From Rhodospirillaceae bacterium (GTDB lineage Bacteria; Pseudomonadota; Alphaproteobacteria; Micavibrionales; Micavibrionaceae): a DNA stretch of 13,808 bases. Under the pieces are notes generated by a model, which saw only the letters and a program-made list of their open reading frames with translations, had not been told where the DNA came from and did not search any database. Position 1 is the stretch's first letter, and each line of letters starts with the position of its first letter. Where the stretch lies: positions 1-13,808 of the forward strand of contig DMIT01000235.1 of assembly GCA_003452275.1 (NCBI GenBank). The letters are read 5' to 3'. Below are positions 6,802-13,808 of this stretch, piece by piece. The position numbers and the translations under genes were made by a program.

Positions 6802-9390
6802 TTATACGGCTTTTTTGATATCAAAAGTCAGTTGTCCTTTCTTCTCGCCAACCTCGACAGATGCGCCATCGGGAATTTCGCCGCGTAAAATCATTTCGGC
6901 GAGATGGTTTTGCAGGTTGGTTTGAATGGTGCGTTTTAAGGGGCGGGCTCCGTATGCGGGATCATACCCTTTGTCGGCCAACCATAATTTTGCATCATCG
7001 GAAATATCCAGTTCAATGCGGCGTGTCTCTAAAAGCTTACGCAGCTTGCCAAGCTGGATATTGACAATACCTGCCATTTGCGCACGCCCCAGACGGCGGA
7101 ACAACAAGATTTCATCCAGACGGTTGAGAAATTCGGGACGGAAAAATTTGCGGACTTCCTCCATGACCTTGCCGCGCACCTTCTCGACATCTTCGCCTTC
7201 TTTCTGGTTAGCCAAATTCTCGGCCCCCAGATTGGATGTCATGATCAGAACAGTATTCGCAAAATCAACAGTGCGCCCCTGCCCATCCGTCAGACGTCCA
7301 TCGTCTAACACTTGCAACAAGACGTTAAATACATCGGCATGGGCCTTTTCGATCTCGTCAAACAAAATCACCTGATACGGACGACGGCGAACGGCTTCGG
7401 TCAATGCGCCGCCTTCCTCATACCCGACATAACCGGGTGGCGCACCGATCAGACGCGCAACAGAATGTTTCTCCATATATTCAGACATATCAATGCGGAT
7501 CATCGCCGTATCATCATCGAATAAAAACTCGGCCAGTGCCTTGGTCAATTCTGTTTTACCAACCCCTGTGGGGCCGAGAAACAGGAATGATCCGATCGGG
7601 CGGTTGGGATCTTGCAGTCCGGCGCGGGCGCGGCGCACCGCAGAGGATACAGCTTTGACCGCCTCCGATTGACCGACGACACGCCCCTCCAGTTTTGATT
7701 CCATGTCCAGAAGTTTGGCGTTTTCGCCCTGCATCATTTTATCGACCGGAATGCCTGTCCAGCGCGAAACGACCCCTGCAATATCATCCGGCGTCACTTC
7801 TTCGTTAATCATATTTTTGGCAGAGCTGTCAGCCGCCGTTTTCAATTCTGCTTCGAGTTGCGGAATGCGGCCATATTTCAGTTCACTGGCCTTTTCCCAT
7901 TTTCCGTCACGCTCGGCCTGCTCCAGTTCAATGCGGGCCTTGTCCAGTTCTTCGGTCAGGCGTTGGCCTTTATTGACCTTGTCTTTTTCAGCTTGCCATT
8001 GGGCGGTGAGGTTTGCAGATTTGCTTTCCAAATCTTTCAGCTCGCCCTCCAGTTTTACCAGACGGTCTTTAGACGCCGCATCACTTTCTTTCTTAAGCGC
8101 CTCGCGCTCAATTTTCAATTGAATGACGCGACGATCCAACTCGTCAATTTCTTCCGGTTTGCTATCCACTTCCATGCGCAAACGCGAGGAGGCTTCGTCC
8201 ACAAGATCAATGGCTTTGTCCGGTAAAAAACGGTCGGTAATATAACGGTTCGACATATTGGCCGCGGCAACAATCGCGCCGTCCGTAATGCGTACCCCGT
8301 GATGGGCTTCATATTTTTCCTTGAGACCGCGCAGGATAGAGATAGTGTCGGCCACTGTCGGCTCGCTCACGAAGACCGGCTGGAAACGACGCGCCAAGGC
8401 AGCATCTTTTTCGATATGCTTCCTGTATTCGTCCAGTGTCGTTGCCCCCACCATATGCAGTTCACCGCGCGCCAAGGCCGGTTTCAACATTTGCCCCGCA
8501 TCCATCGCGCCGTCGGCTTTCCCCGCACCGACAAGGGTATGAAGTTCATCAAGGAATAAAATAATTTCGCCCGATGCATTGCGGATTTCATCGAGGACAG
8601 CTTTCAGACGCTCTTCGAATTCGCCACGAAATTTAGCCCCCGCAATCAACGCCCCCAGATCGAGTGACATCAGAATTTTATTGCGCAAAGATTCAGGAAC
8701 ATCCCCATTGACGATACGTTGCGCCAACCCTTCGATAATCGCGGTTTTACCAACGCCGGGTTCGCCGATCAGCACCGGATTATTTTTGGTGCGGCGGGAG
8801 AGAACCTGAATCGTGCGGCGAATTTCCTCATCACGGCCGATGACGGGATCAAGCTTTCCTTCACGGGCCAATGCGGTCATGTCACGGGCATATTTGTTCA
8901 GGCTGTCAAATGTATCTTCGGCATTGGCACTGTCCGCCGTACGGCCTTTGCGCAGTTCATTGATCGCCGTGTTCATCTGCGCTGCCGTGATACCTGCTTC
9001 TTCCAGATGACCGGTTACTTCACTGGCTTTGGCCAGCGTCATGGCCTGCAACACGCGTTCGGAGGTCAGGAATTTATCGCCTGCTTTCTCTGCCAGTTGT
9101 TGCGCGCTGTCCATGATTTTCGCAAGGTCATTTGAAAGGCGTAAGCCTCCGGCCCCCGGCCCTTCGACCGCCGGCAATTTGGCAAGCGACTGTTCGATAT
9201 TCTTTTTAAGGCGCGCGGCATCACCGCCCGCGGTTTTGATAAGGCGCTGGATTTGTCCGTCCTCATCCTCCATCATCACTTTCAAAAGATGCTCGGGTTC
9301 CAACGATTGATGTTTGGAACGCATGGCAAGCGTTTGCGCCTTTTGCAAAAGGGATCTGAATTTTTCGCTGAATGTATCAAAGTCCATCAT
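6802..9390 (-). CDS. clpB: ATP-dependent disaggregase ClpB
   Basis: A full-length 862-residue Hsp104/ClpB chaperone, which with DnaK rescues aggregated proteins in the cytosol. The order is standard: N-domain (1 to about 150); NBD1 with Walker A GEPGVGKT (209-216), Walker B ILFLDE (277-282) and pore loop [10 protein letters not shown] with Phe where Tyr is common (251-260); a coiled-coil middle domain (about 405-530, rich in Glu/Lys/Leu); NBD2 with Walker A GPTGVGKT (606-613), Walker B VILFDE (674-679), pore loop [13 protein letters not shown] (649-661) and arginine finger FLNRLDE. Two ATG codons stand together at 9390 and 9387. AAGGTGG (9394-9400) sits 3 bases from the first and 6 from the second, so the second may be used. 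A heat-shock-type promoter candidate lies at 9428-9455 and a strong terminator follows. Confidence 0.98.
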   Translation of the reverse strand: MMDFDTFSEKFRSLLQKAQTLAMRSKHQSLEPEHLLKVMMEDEDGQIQRLIKTAGGDAARLKKNIEQSLAKLPAVEGPGAGGLRLSNDLAKIMDSAQQLAEKAGDKFLTSERVLQAMTLAKASEVTGHLEEAGITAAQMNTAINELRKGRTADSANAEDTFDSLNKYARDMTALAREGKLDPVIGRDEEIRRTIQVLSRRTKNNPVLIGEPGVGKTAIIEGLAQRIVNGDVPESLRNKILMSLDLGALIAGAKFRGEFEERLKAVLDEIRNASGEIILFLDELHTLVGAGKADGAMDAGQMLKPALARGELHMVGATTLDEYRKHIEKDAALARRFQPVFVSEPTVADTISILRGLKEKYEAHHGVRITDGAIVAAANMSNRYITDRFLPDKAIDLVDEASSRLRMEVDSKPEEIDELDRRVIQLKIEREALKKESDAASKDRLVKLEGELKDLESKSANLTAQWQAEKDKVNKGQRLTEELDKARIELEQAERDGKWEKASELKYGRIPQLEAELKTAADSSAKNMINEEVTPDDIAGVVSRWTGIPVDKMMQGENAKLLDMESKLEGRVVGQSEAVKAVSSAVRRARAGLQDPNRPIGSFLFLGPTGVGKTELTKALAEFLFDDDTAMIRIDMSEYMEKHSVARLIGAPPGYVGYEEGGALTEAVRRRPYQVILFDEIEKAHADVFNVLLQVLDDGRLTDGQGRTVDFANTVLIMTSNLGAENLANQKEGEDVEKVRGKVMEEVRKFFRPEFLNRLDEILLFRRLGRAQMAGIVNIQLGKLRKLLETRRIELDISDDAKLWLADKGYDPAYGARPLKRTIQTNLQNHLAEMILRGEIPDGASVEVGEKKGQLTFDIKKAV

Positions 9391-9427
9391 TAACCACCTT
9401 TGAGAATCTTGTTCTTATTTATAGATG

Positions 9428-9455
9428 ATTTAGGAATTTATTTCTATAGATCAAG
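9428..9455 (-). promoter_or_regulatory. clpB: Heat-shock (RpoH-type) promoter candidate of clpB
   Basis: On the minus strand CTTGAT (9455-9450) is followed after 15 bases by CCTAAAT (9434-9428). This resembles the alphaproteobacterial RpoH form, CTTGAC then CYTATNT, with some mismatches. The expected target, clpB, begins about 38 bases downstream. The assignment rests on partial motif match plus gene identity. Confidence 0.4.
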
Positions 9456-9472
9456 TGCTTTTTTAAGAGAAT

Positions 9473-9928
9473 TTATAGTTTTGGTTCTTGGCGGCTTCTG
9501 TTTTGAATATCGGCAATCATATTATTGTATTTTATTTTCATGTCCAGAGATAAGGGGGCATCGGCGGGATGACCATAAGAACGCCGACAAGCCTCTTCGA
9601 ATTGCTTGTTCAAAACCACCAGATCACGAGCCATTTTCTTCCATGAGGATGTATCCACGGAATAGGTAAGATGTTGATCGGCAGCTATTCCATGGCAAGA
9701 TTGAACCTTGAACAATATGCTGATTTGCATATCCGATGCTATTTCATGACCTGCCTCGGCGAAGGTTGCACACACGTCAACCATAGATCCACCTTCTTCA
9801 TTCAGAAAGTTGACAAGATCCATCAGTTTACGCCGGCGTAACTTATCCTGATTGGCAGGGGAATGAAGAGCTTTATAGGCGACCTTAAAACATTCAAATA
9901 TCTTTTGAGCACTTAGGAAAGCAAGCAT
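9473..9928 (-). CDS. Unknown protein, 151 residues
   Basis: I do not recognise this protein. It is predicted to be mostly helical, with no signal peptide or transmembrane segment. Visible features are a basic patch (DKLRRRKLMDLVNFL, about 28-42), Cys residues spread along the chain (about 12, 53, 79, 113), and a charged C-terminus (NRSRQEPKL). The start is taken at ATG 9928, but no clear ribosome binding site precedes it; a downstream ATG at residue 36 is possible. It lies 47 bases after the DUF4167 gene and 82 bases before clpB, all on the minus strand, so it may be co-transcribed with the former. The gap to clpB holds that gene's own promoter candidate. No function is proposed. Confidence 0.65.
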   Translation of the reverse strand: MLAFLSAQKIFECFKVAYKALHSPANQDKLRRRKLMDLVNFLNEEGGSMVDVCATFAEAGHEIASDMQISILFKVQSCHGIAADQHLTYSVDTSSWKKMARDLVVLNKQFEEACRRSYGHPADAPLSLDMKIKYNNMIADIQNRSRQEPKL

Positions 9929-9975
9929 ATTTTTAAGCAGGGTCGCCGTCTAAAATTAATATTAGGAATACCTAA

Positions 9976-10506
9976 TTAAGCATCCGCCAGTTCAGGAGAT
10001 TTTTGTGAGACCTCGGCGGCTCTTGGGGCCGCGACAATGCTTCCCGGCAAGCCCAGATCATCCGAGGAGTCCTGCTCGTTTCCAAAGCTTTCATTTTCAT
10101 CTTGAAGAACTGAAGGAGACTGATTGGCTTTCATGGATAGATACTGGACATAAGCCGCCGATGTTTCCTCATAACGTGGGTCAAACGGATCTGGTGCATA
10201 TTCGTCTTCCCATGAACTGATGATGCGTTGATAATGTTCCGCATATTGCAGATAACTCTCGGACAGGACGCGATCTCCCGCTGCGGCGGAATCCTTTGCC
10301 AGGGTCAGATATTTTTCAATAATCTGGTAAGCTGTACCGCGTATGCGTACATCCGGCCCATTGCTGTCGAAGACTTTATTTTTATTGGTAAAAGTACGGC
10401 GTTGTTGCCCCTGCCCACCATTTCCGCCACCACGGTTGGAATTATTACCACCGTTATTGCTTCCATTGTTGCTGCGTACTCTTCGTGCGGTTGATCCGTA
10501 TCTCAT
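9976..10506 (-). CDS. DUF4167 domain protein, RNA-binding-like
   Basis: A 176-residue protein of a family typical of alphaproteobacteria, often next to prmC and clpB, whose function is not settled. The ATG at 10506 is chosen because it has AGGAGA (10511-10516) 4 bases upstream and because family members begin MRxG; a GTG at 10551 would add 15 residues and overlap the inverted repeat. An Asn/Gly/Arg-rich low-complexity tract (about 8-37) suggests nucleic-acid binding. The conserved domain follows: FDSNGPDVRIRGTAYQIIEKYLTLAKDSAAAGD (46-78), then SYLQYAEHYQRII (84-96). The C-terminal half is acidic and disordered-looking. A 231-base gap with a DnaA box and hairpins separates it from prmC. Confidence 0.92.
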   Translation of the reverse strand: MRYGSTARRVRSNNGSNNGGNNSNRGGGNGGQGQQRRTFTNKNKVFDSNGPDVRIRGTAYQIIEKYLTLAKDSAAAGDRVLSESYLQYAEHYQRIISSWEDEYAPDPFDPRYEETSAAYVQYLSMKANQSPSVLQDENESFGNEQDSSDDLGLPGSIVAAPRAAEVSQKSPELADA

Positions 10507-10553
10507 GTGCTCTCCTAACTTGTTTTCCTTGATTCGGTAAAACTCACTCACAG

Positions 10554-10573
10554 CTTATCCGATTGTGGATAAG
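10554..10573. promoter_or_regulatory. Inverted repeat containing a perfect DnaA box
   Basis: CTTATCC (10554-10560) and GGATAAG (10567-10573) are exact inverted copies with a 6-base spacer. On the minus strand, the segment 10572-10564 reads TTATCCACA, the strict DnaA consensus. It lies about 50-65 bases before the ATG of the DUF4167 gene. A GANTC site (GATTC, 10531-10535) lies between. It could be an operator or an mRNA hairpin in the leader. Confidence 0.4.
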
Positions 10574-10579
10574 TTGAAA

Positions 10580-10601
10580 AGTCCTTTTAATCTCAAGGAC
10601 T
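10580..10601 (-). terminator. Hairpin in the prmC-DUF4167 gap, weak terminator or leader structure
   Basis: A 7-bp stem (AGTCCTT 10580-10586 with AAGGACT 10595-10601) has an 8-base loop and is followed on the minus strand by TTTC. The short T-run makes it a weak terminator. A second small hairpin (10599-10603 with 10609-10613) shares three bases with it, so the two cannot form together. Confidence 0.3.
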
Positions 10602-10693
10602 ACTTCATGTAGTTTTCTGAACCTGTTCCCGCCGCAACATCTTGTGTTGTTTATCTTCCAGATTTGTCCGATTTGCGTGAACAAGGTGAGAGT

Positions 10694-10724
10694 GCCCCGT
10701 TAATCTTTTTTATTCAAGCGGGGC
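10694..10724. terminator. Hairpin after prmC
   Basis: GCCCCG (10694-10699) and CGGGGC (10719-10724) can pair across a 19-base loop, 14 bases after the prmC stop. On the minus strand no T-run follows; on the plus strand seven T follow at 10733-10739 after an 8-base gap. It may block transcription or protect the mRNA end, but the terminator call is weak. Confidence 0.3.
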
Positions 10725-10737
10725 GTCAACCCTTTTT

Positions 10738-11574
10738 TTAGTTATCCCCATACGTGAATTTTATCACTCTGGGATGACCTGATAAATCATTCGCGATACG
10801 AATCAGATTCGCGCCAGAGTCTTTCACGATTCGGGCTATATCATTCTCTTGCCCTGCACCAAATTCGAGTACAACGATACCATGCGGCTCCAAATATTTT
10901 TTAAGATTCGAACACAGGAATTTATACGGATTTAATCCGTCATCTCCCCCGTCCAAAGCCAGAATCGGATCATGATTCTTCACTTCTGCCTGTAAATTCC
11001 GAATCTCTGCGGATGGAATATAGGGGGGATTCGACACAATCACATCGAATTGAGAATCGGCGGGCAACGGGTCAAACCATGATCCGTTTAAAACAGTGAC
11101 CCGATTCTCCAATCCTAAACGCTTTGCATTTTCGGTCGCGGTAACGCACGCCCCCTGTGCTTTATCGACAGCAGTTCCTCGCGCATGGGGAAATTCCTGA
11201 AGCAAAGATAACAAAATGCACCCTGTCCCTGTCCCCAGATCAAGGATTGATTGCGGGGATGGATGATCGCGCAAAACTTCCTCGATCAGAATTTCGGTAT
11301 CGGGGCGCGGTTCCAACGTGTCGGCAGATAAGTAGAATCGTGATTTCCAAAAATCGCGATATCCCAGAATACGCCCAAGCGATTCTCCCTGTACGCGTCG
11401 ATCAAGGATGGCCTGTATGCGCTGCGCCACGGCCTCTGACAATGCTTCATCGCGCCTAAAAAAGAATTCCGGCTTTGGAATGCCGGCAATATCCTCAAGC
11501 AAGATACGCGCCTCCAGATCGGCGGTATCAATACCCGCAGAGGCCAGTTTCGTTCTGATAATGTGGTAGTTCAT
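10738..11574 (-). CDS. prmC: Release factor glutamine methyltransferase PrmC
   Basis: A 278-residue SAM-dependent methyltransferase that modifies the Gln of the GGQ motif in peptide chain release factors. The start is ATG 11574, one codon after a TTG. The N-terminal helical domain (1-85) precedes LEPRPDTEILIEEVL (88-102), the SAM-binding DLGTGTGC (112-119) and the catalytic NPPY (182-185), then AEVKNHDPILALDGGDDGL, as expected for the family. The ATG is 6 bases after the yceD stop with no strong ribosome binding site, so translation is probably coupled. prfA, its usual upstream neighbour, is not here; instead yceD precedes it. Confidence 0.96.
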   Translation of the reverse strand: MNYHIIRTKLASAGIDTADLEARILLEDIAGIPKPEFFFRRDEALSEAVAQRIQAILDRRVQGESLGRILGYRDFWKSRFYLSADTLEPRPDTEILIEEVLRDHPSPQSILDLGTGTGCILLSLLQEFPHARGTAVDKAQGACVTATENAKRLGLENRVTVLNGSWFDPLPADSQFDVIVSNPPYIPSAEIRNLQAEVKNHDPILALDGGDDGLNPYKFLCSNLKKYLEPHGIVVLEFGAGQENDIARIVKDSGANLIRIANDLSGHPRVIKFTYGDN

Positions 11575-11580
11575 CAAAAT

Positions 11581-12177
11581 CTAATCTTTAGGACGCCAAT
11601 TTTTTAGGGCTGAAAAAGGATTAGGACGCAGATTGGATGTTCCCACTACAGGTTTTGCCACTTCGGCTTCTGTAGATGGCGCGAGACAATCGGCCGCCTC
11701 TTCGGCGCGAGGATATGGATTGACGGACAGGGACAAAAACTGGATCACGACTTCCCCCAAATCAACCTGCCCATCGATCAGGGCTTCAGGGTCGTCTTTT
11801 TCTTCCAGAATAGGCATCTCGTCCCCCTCTTCGATCGCCTTCATATGATGCTTGGCGCGATTGAACGGGATGGCTTTATCATGGTCGGCATACCATGCTT
11901 CAAAATCATCTTCTATAACCGATTGGACGGGCTGTAAGGTGACAACGCATTCTTGAACAACTTCAGCCCTGAGATGCCCCGTAATATTCAATATATGCCC
12001 GCCATTCTGCAAGGTCAGGCGCAGTTCGGCAGCAAGCGACTTTAACTCTAAAATACCCAACCGTTCGGTCATGGCTTTCAGATACGGTTCCTCGGCAACC
12101 ATTTTAACGGTTTTGCCCGCAGACGGAATATTTTCCACATGAAACGGATAAAACCATTCTGATTGAGGAAGAGACAT
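11581..12177 (-). CDS. YceD/DUF177 family protein
   Basis: A 198-residue protein of the DUF177 family, linked in many bacteria to large ribosomal RNA accumulation and to fatty-acid gene neighbourhoods; its exact activity is not settled. The start is ATG 12177, 4 bases after the CBP3 stop, which fits coupled translation; an upstream frame (to 12273) overlaps the CBP3 gene and adds an unlikely N-terminus. Motifs: ECVVTLQPVQSVIEDDFEAWYAD (middle), DPEALIDGQVDLGEVVIQFLSLSVNPYPR and the C-terminal NPFSALKNW. These follow the alphaproteobacterial form of the family. The plsX-fabH genes that often follow in alphaproteobacteria are absent; prmC follows instead. Confidence 0.9.
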   Translation of the reverse strand: MSLPQSEWFYPFHVENIPSAGKTVKMVAEEPYLKAMTERLGILELKSLAAELRLTLQNGGHILNITGHLRAEVVQECVVTLQPVQSVIEDDFEAWYADHDKAIPFNRAKHHMKAIEEGDEMPILEEKDDPEALIDGQVDLGEVVIQFLSLSVNPYPRAEEAADCLAPSTEAEVAKPVVGTSNLRPNPFSALKNWRPKD

Positions 12178-12181
12178 TTTG

Positions 12182-12769
12182 TTAGGCTGCTTGAGTTGCA
12201 TTCGGGGACTCATGGTGAGTGTTATAGGAGGATAGATCAGGATAAACGACAATGCCACGCCAGAAATCAGCAAGCTGTTGTTTTTCTAATTCTGCCGCAC
12301 AATTTTGAACATATTGCGAAAATTGGTTTAAGGTGGCGGAGGATGGCATTTCGCTTTCCATATAAACATTTCTCATCAATGCATGAATAACTTCGCTACA
12401 CCCCGCCCGACAGGATTCATCATAAGCAAAAGCGCGGCCTTTAAAATCCGACATCAATTTTTTAATACGGCGTGGAACAGCCAAATCACCGACGCCACGC
12501 TCACGCATTGACCAGTCTATATTCTTAAACATCACATCAAAAAAAGCCTGGGCCAAAATTTTTCCATCACGCCCCATATCGGCGCGGCACAGGTGGCTTA
12601 CCAATAATCCACCATGAAGTGCCACCATCTCGAAACGCCCCTCGGTTGTATCAGGCACACCACAGGATTCATAAAAATAGGGATTACGTGATTGCTTCAA
12701 CACGATTTGAAATAGCTCTTTTGCTTTCGCACGGCTCAAACGGCCTTTTTGCGTCATCAAGTACAGCAT
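12182..12769 (-). CDS. Ubiquinol-cytochrome c chaperone family protein (CBP3-like)
   Basis: A 195-residue member of the family of mitochondrial CBP3, which helps assemble the cytochrome bc1 complex. The conserved block YESCGVPDTTEGRFEMVALHG (33-53) and DWSMRERGVGDLAVPRRIKKL (85-105) with FKGRAFAYDES are typical. The start is ATG 12769 with GGAGG at 12774-12778, 4 bases away. A good promoter lies at 12802-12830. It is the first gene of an operon with yceD and prmC, and is divergent from bamE, an arrangement seen in alphaproteobacteria. Its presence implies a respiratory bc1 complex; no bc1 subunits lie in the window. Confidence 0.93.
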   Translation of the reverse strand: MLYLMTQKGRLSRAKAKELFQIVLKQSRNPYFYESCGVPDTTEGRFEMVALHGGLLVSHLCRADMGRDGKILAQAFFDVMFKNIDWSMRERGVGDLAVPRRIKKLMSDFKGRAFAYDESCRAGCSEVIHALMRNVYMESEMPSSATLNQFSQYVQNCAAELEKQQLADFWRGIVVYPDLSSYNTHHESPNATQAA

Positions 12770-12801
12770 GATACCTCCACGTTTTTTTATGAATGACGTA
12801 G

Positions 12802-12830
12802 ATCATAGCAAATTATATGAGAATTGTGAA
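12802..12830 (-). promoter_or_regulatory. Promoter of the CBP3-yceD-prmC operon
   Basis: On the minus strand TTCACA (12830-12825) is followed after exactly 17 bases by TATGAT (12807-12802), each 5 of 6 to the sigma70 consensus. Start would be about 12795, giving a leader of about 25 bases with the strong GGAGG site. A perfect TATAAT also lies in the spacer but has no good -35. Confidence 0.65.
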
Positions 12831-12904
12831 GAAAATAAAGGCTTTGCCGCCCCCGATCATATAGCCCCTTGAGTTTTTGAGGGTTTAAAGCTACCTATAG
12901 ACAC

Positions 12905-13372
12905 ATGAAAAACATCATTTTGCCCATCCTGATTTTGTCTTTGACCGCCTTATCCGCCTGCACCCCGATGGCAGCAACGCGCGGCAACCTGCTGGAAGAA
13001 TATCAATTGAAAGAAGTTCTGCCAGGCATAGATGGCAAAGACGACGTGGTGCGTAAAATCGGGTCGCCGACCACCGTGTCCACATTTGATGATAATACTT
13101 GGTATTACATGGGGCAAAAAACCAAGAAAAAGGGCATTATGGACCCGAAAGTGGTCGATGAAAAAATCGTGATCGTGACTTTTGCGGCCGCTGACGGCAA
13201 AGTCCTTGACGTTAAAGAACAAAAAGATGGACGGACATCAATCCCTATCGTTCAACGCACGACCCCCGTGTCCGGAAATGACTTCACATTCGTCCAGCAA
13301 ATGCTGGGCAACGTTGGGAAATTCAACCGCCCTGACGAAGGCGTGATCGGGACATCGGGTGCAAACCGGTAA
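12905..13372 (+). CDS. bamE: Outer membrane assembly lipoprotein BamE (SmpA/OmlA family)
   Basis: A 155-residue lipoprotein of the BamE family, part of the beta-barrel assembly machinery in the periplasm. The N-terminus MKNIILPILILSLTALSAC gives a lipobox LSAC with Cys19. The BamE core is visible: GIDGKDDVVRKIGSPTTVSTFDDNTWYYMGQ (41-71), then IVIVTFAAADGKVLDVKE. The family's helix-strand pattern and the WYY motif are intact. The start is fixed by the signal peptide; no good Shine-Dalgarno sequence lies within 12 bases of ATG 12905 and no convincing promoter was found. It is divergent from the CBP3 gene and convergent with the IscA-type gene, 8 bases away. Confidence 0.93.
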   Translation: MKNIILPILILSLTALSACTPMAATRGNLLEEYQLKEVLPGIDGKDDVVRKIGSPTTVSTFDDNTWYYMGQKTKKKGIMDPKVVDEKIVIVTFAAADGKVLDVKEQKDGRTSIPIVQRTTPVSGNDFTFVQQMLGNVGKFNRPDEGVIGTSGANR

Positions 13373-13380
13373 TCAACCGG

Positions 13381-13722
13381 CTAAAACGTAACCGACTTAC
13401 CGCAACCGCACTTACCGGTTTCGTTCGGGTTCGAAATATGAATGCGGCGGTTACCCAGATCATCTTCGATATAATCAATTTCTGTGCCGAATAATTTTAT
13501 CATATCCATTGGGGGAATGTATAAGTTGCAGGTCTCATTCAGGGAAATAAAATCATCTCCTGCATCGATTTCGGATTCTGTAAGCGGTTTTAAATCATAT
13601 TCATTGCCGCCGCAGCCTTTGCCACCGCGAATAGACAGTCTCAAACCAGTCGCACCGTTTGATATGCTGGATAAATAATTTTTTGCAACGTCCGTGATTT
13701 TGATTTCGGTTGTTAATTTCAT
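13381..13722 (-). CDS. A-type iron-sulfur carrier protein (IscA/SufA/HesB)
   Basis: A 113-residue HesB/IscA protein that carries or transfers Fe-S clusters. The three cysteines of the family are present: Cys37 in GGKGCGGNEYDL and Cys105 and Cys107 in GKCGCGKSVTF at the C-terminus. Cys65 (NETC) is an extra. ATG 13722 has GAGGTG (13727-13732) 4 bases upstream. It follows the SufT-like gene by 8 bases and is likely the last gene of a SUF operon; SufA, ErpA or IscA cannot be told apart from this alone. Confidence 0.93.
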   Translation of the reverse strand: MKLTTEIKITDVAKNYLSSISNGATGLRLSIRGGKGCGGNEYDLKPLTESEIDAGDDFISLNETCNLYIPPMDMIKLFGTEIDYIEDDLGNRRIHISNPNETGKCGCGKSVTF

Positions 13723-13730
13723 CTAACACC

Positions 13731-13808
13731 TCATGTAAACATATTCAGTTGCAGTTTGGCGGTTTCAGCCATAAAGGACGGATCCCAAGTCGGTTCCCAG
13801 ATAATTTC
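13731..13808 (-). CDS. 3' end of a DUF59 (SufT/PaaD-like) Fe-S assembly gene, cut by window edge
   Basis: Reading the minus strand from 13808 gives 25 residues and a TGA: EIIWEPTWDPSFMAETAKL then QLNMFT. The WEP-W-P...M-E-AKL-L pattern is the typical C-terminus of the MIP18/DUF59 proteins in SUF operons, which help mature Fe-S proteins. The TGA (13733-13731) overlaps the ribosome binding site of the IscA-type gene, so the two are co-transcribed and probably translationally coupled. Only the tail is visible, so the name is by motif and position. Confidence 0.8.
   Translation of the reverse strand, partial: EIIWEPTWDPSFMAETAKLQLNMFT

Noticed and set aside
6926..8559. Several + strand open frames of 65 to 149 codons
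   Set aside because: All are antisense shadows of clpB, which has every expected motif in the minus frame.
9400..9669. 89-codon + strand open frame starting in the clpB upstream gap
   Set aside because: No ribosome binding site; most of it is antisense to the 9473-9928 gene and it resembles no known protein.
9961..9976. ATTAGG/CCTAAT hairpin at the DUF4167 gene stop
   Set aside because: Short AT-rich stem overlapping the stop codon, not followed by a clean T-run.
13366..13380. CCGGT/ACCGG hairpin between bamE and the IscA-type gene
   Set aside because: A 5-bp stem without a T-run on either strand; probably chance.
1..13808. CRISPR arrays, tRNA or rRNA genes, insertion sequences, phage genes or toxin-antitoxin pairs
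   Set aside because: None of the needed repeats, cloverleaf features, transposase motifs or paired small genes were seen. MazG here is the pyrophosphohydrolase, with no mazEF pair beside it.

Overview
This window looks like ordinary, gene-dense chromosome from an alphaproteobacterium of moderate GC content. The lineage is inferred from family content: a DUF4167 RNA-binding-like protein, a CBP3-type ubiquinol-cytochrome c chaperone followed by YceD/DUF177, a BamE lipoprotein divergent from that pair, and a SUF-operon tail in which a DUF59 (SufT/PaaD-like) gene precedes an A-type Fe-S carrier. A CtrA-like box array also fits this class. A Micavibrio-like organism is possible, but this is not proven by the sequence. 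There is no CRISPR array, tRNA, rRNA, prophage or transposase.

Layout. 1-564 (+): 3' part of mazG. 664-942 (+): an unknown 92-residue protein behind a strong sigma70 promoter that carries a CtrA-type array and a perfect DnaA box. 939-3197 (-): a lipoprotein gene and a MurC/Mpl-like Mur ligase forming a short operon. 3299-4525 (-): amtB with its own terminator. 4706-5689 (+): a family 8 glycosyltransferase, divergent from amtB. 5698-6732 (-): an aldo/keto reductase immediately behind the clpB terminator. 6802-9390 (-): clpB. 9473-9928 (-): an unknown protein. 9976-10506 (-): a DUF4167 protein. 10738-12769 (-): a tight operon of CBP3, YceD and PrmC. 12905-13372 (+): bamE. 13381-13808 (-): an IscA-type carrier and the 3' end of a SufT-like gene.

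How the genes relate. Most are housekeeping: nucleotide clean-up (MazG), cell wall (Mur ligase), ammonium uptake (AmtB), disaggregation (ClpB), release factor methylation (PrmC), bc1 assembly (CBP3), outer-membrane assembly (BamE) and Fe-S cluster delivery (IscA/SufT). I found no multi-gene novel system. The most interesting signals are regulatory or local. They are the TTAA-N7-TTAA-N7-TTAAC array with a DnaA box before the small unknown gene, a GC-rich palindromic element read in-frame inside the Mur ligase, the unusual P-loop of that ligase, and a second perfect DnaA box inside an inverted repeat upstream of the DUF4167 gene.
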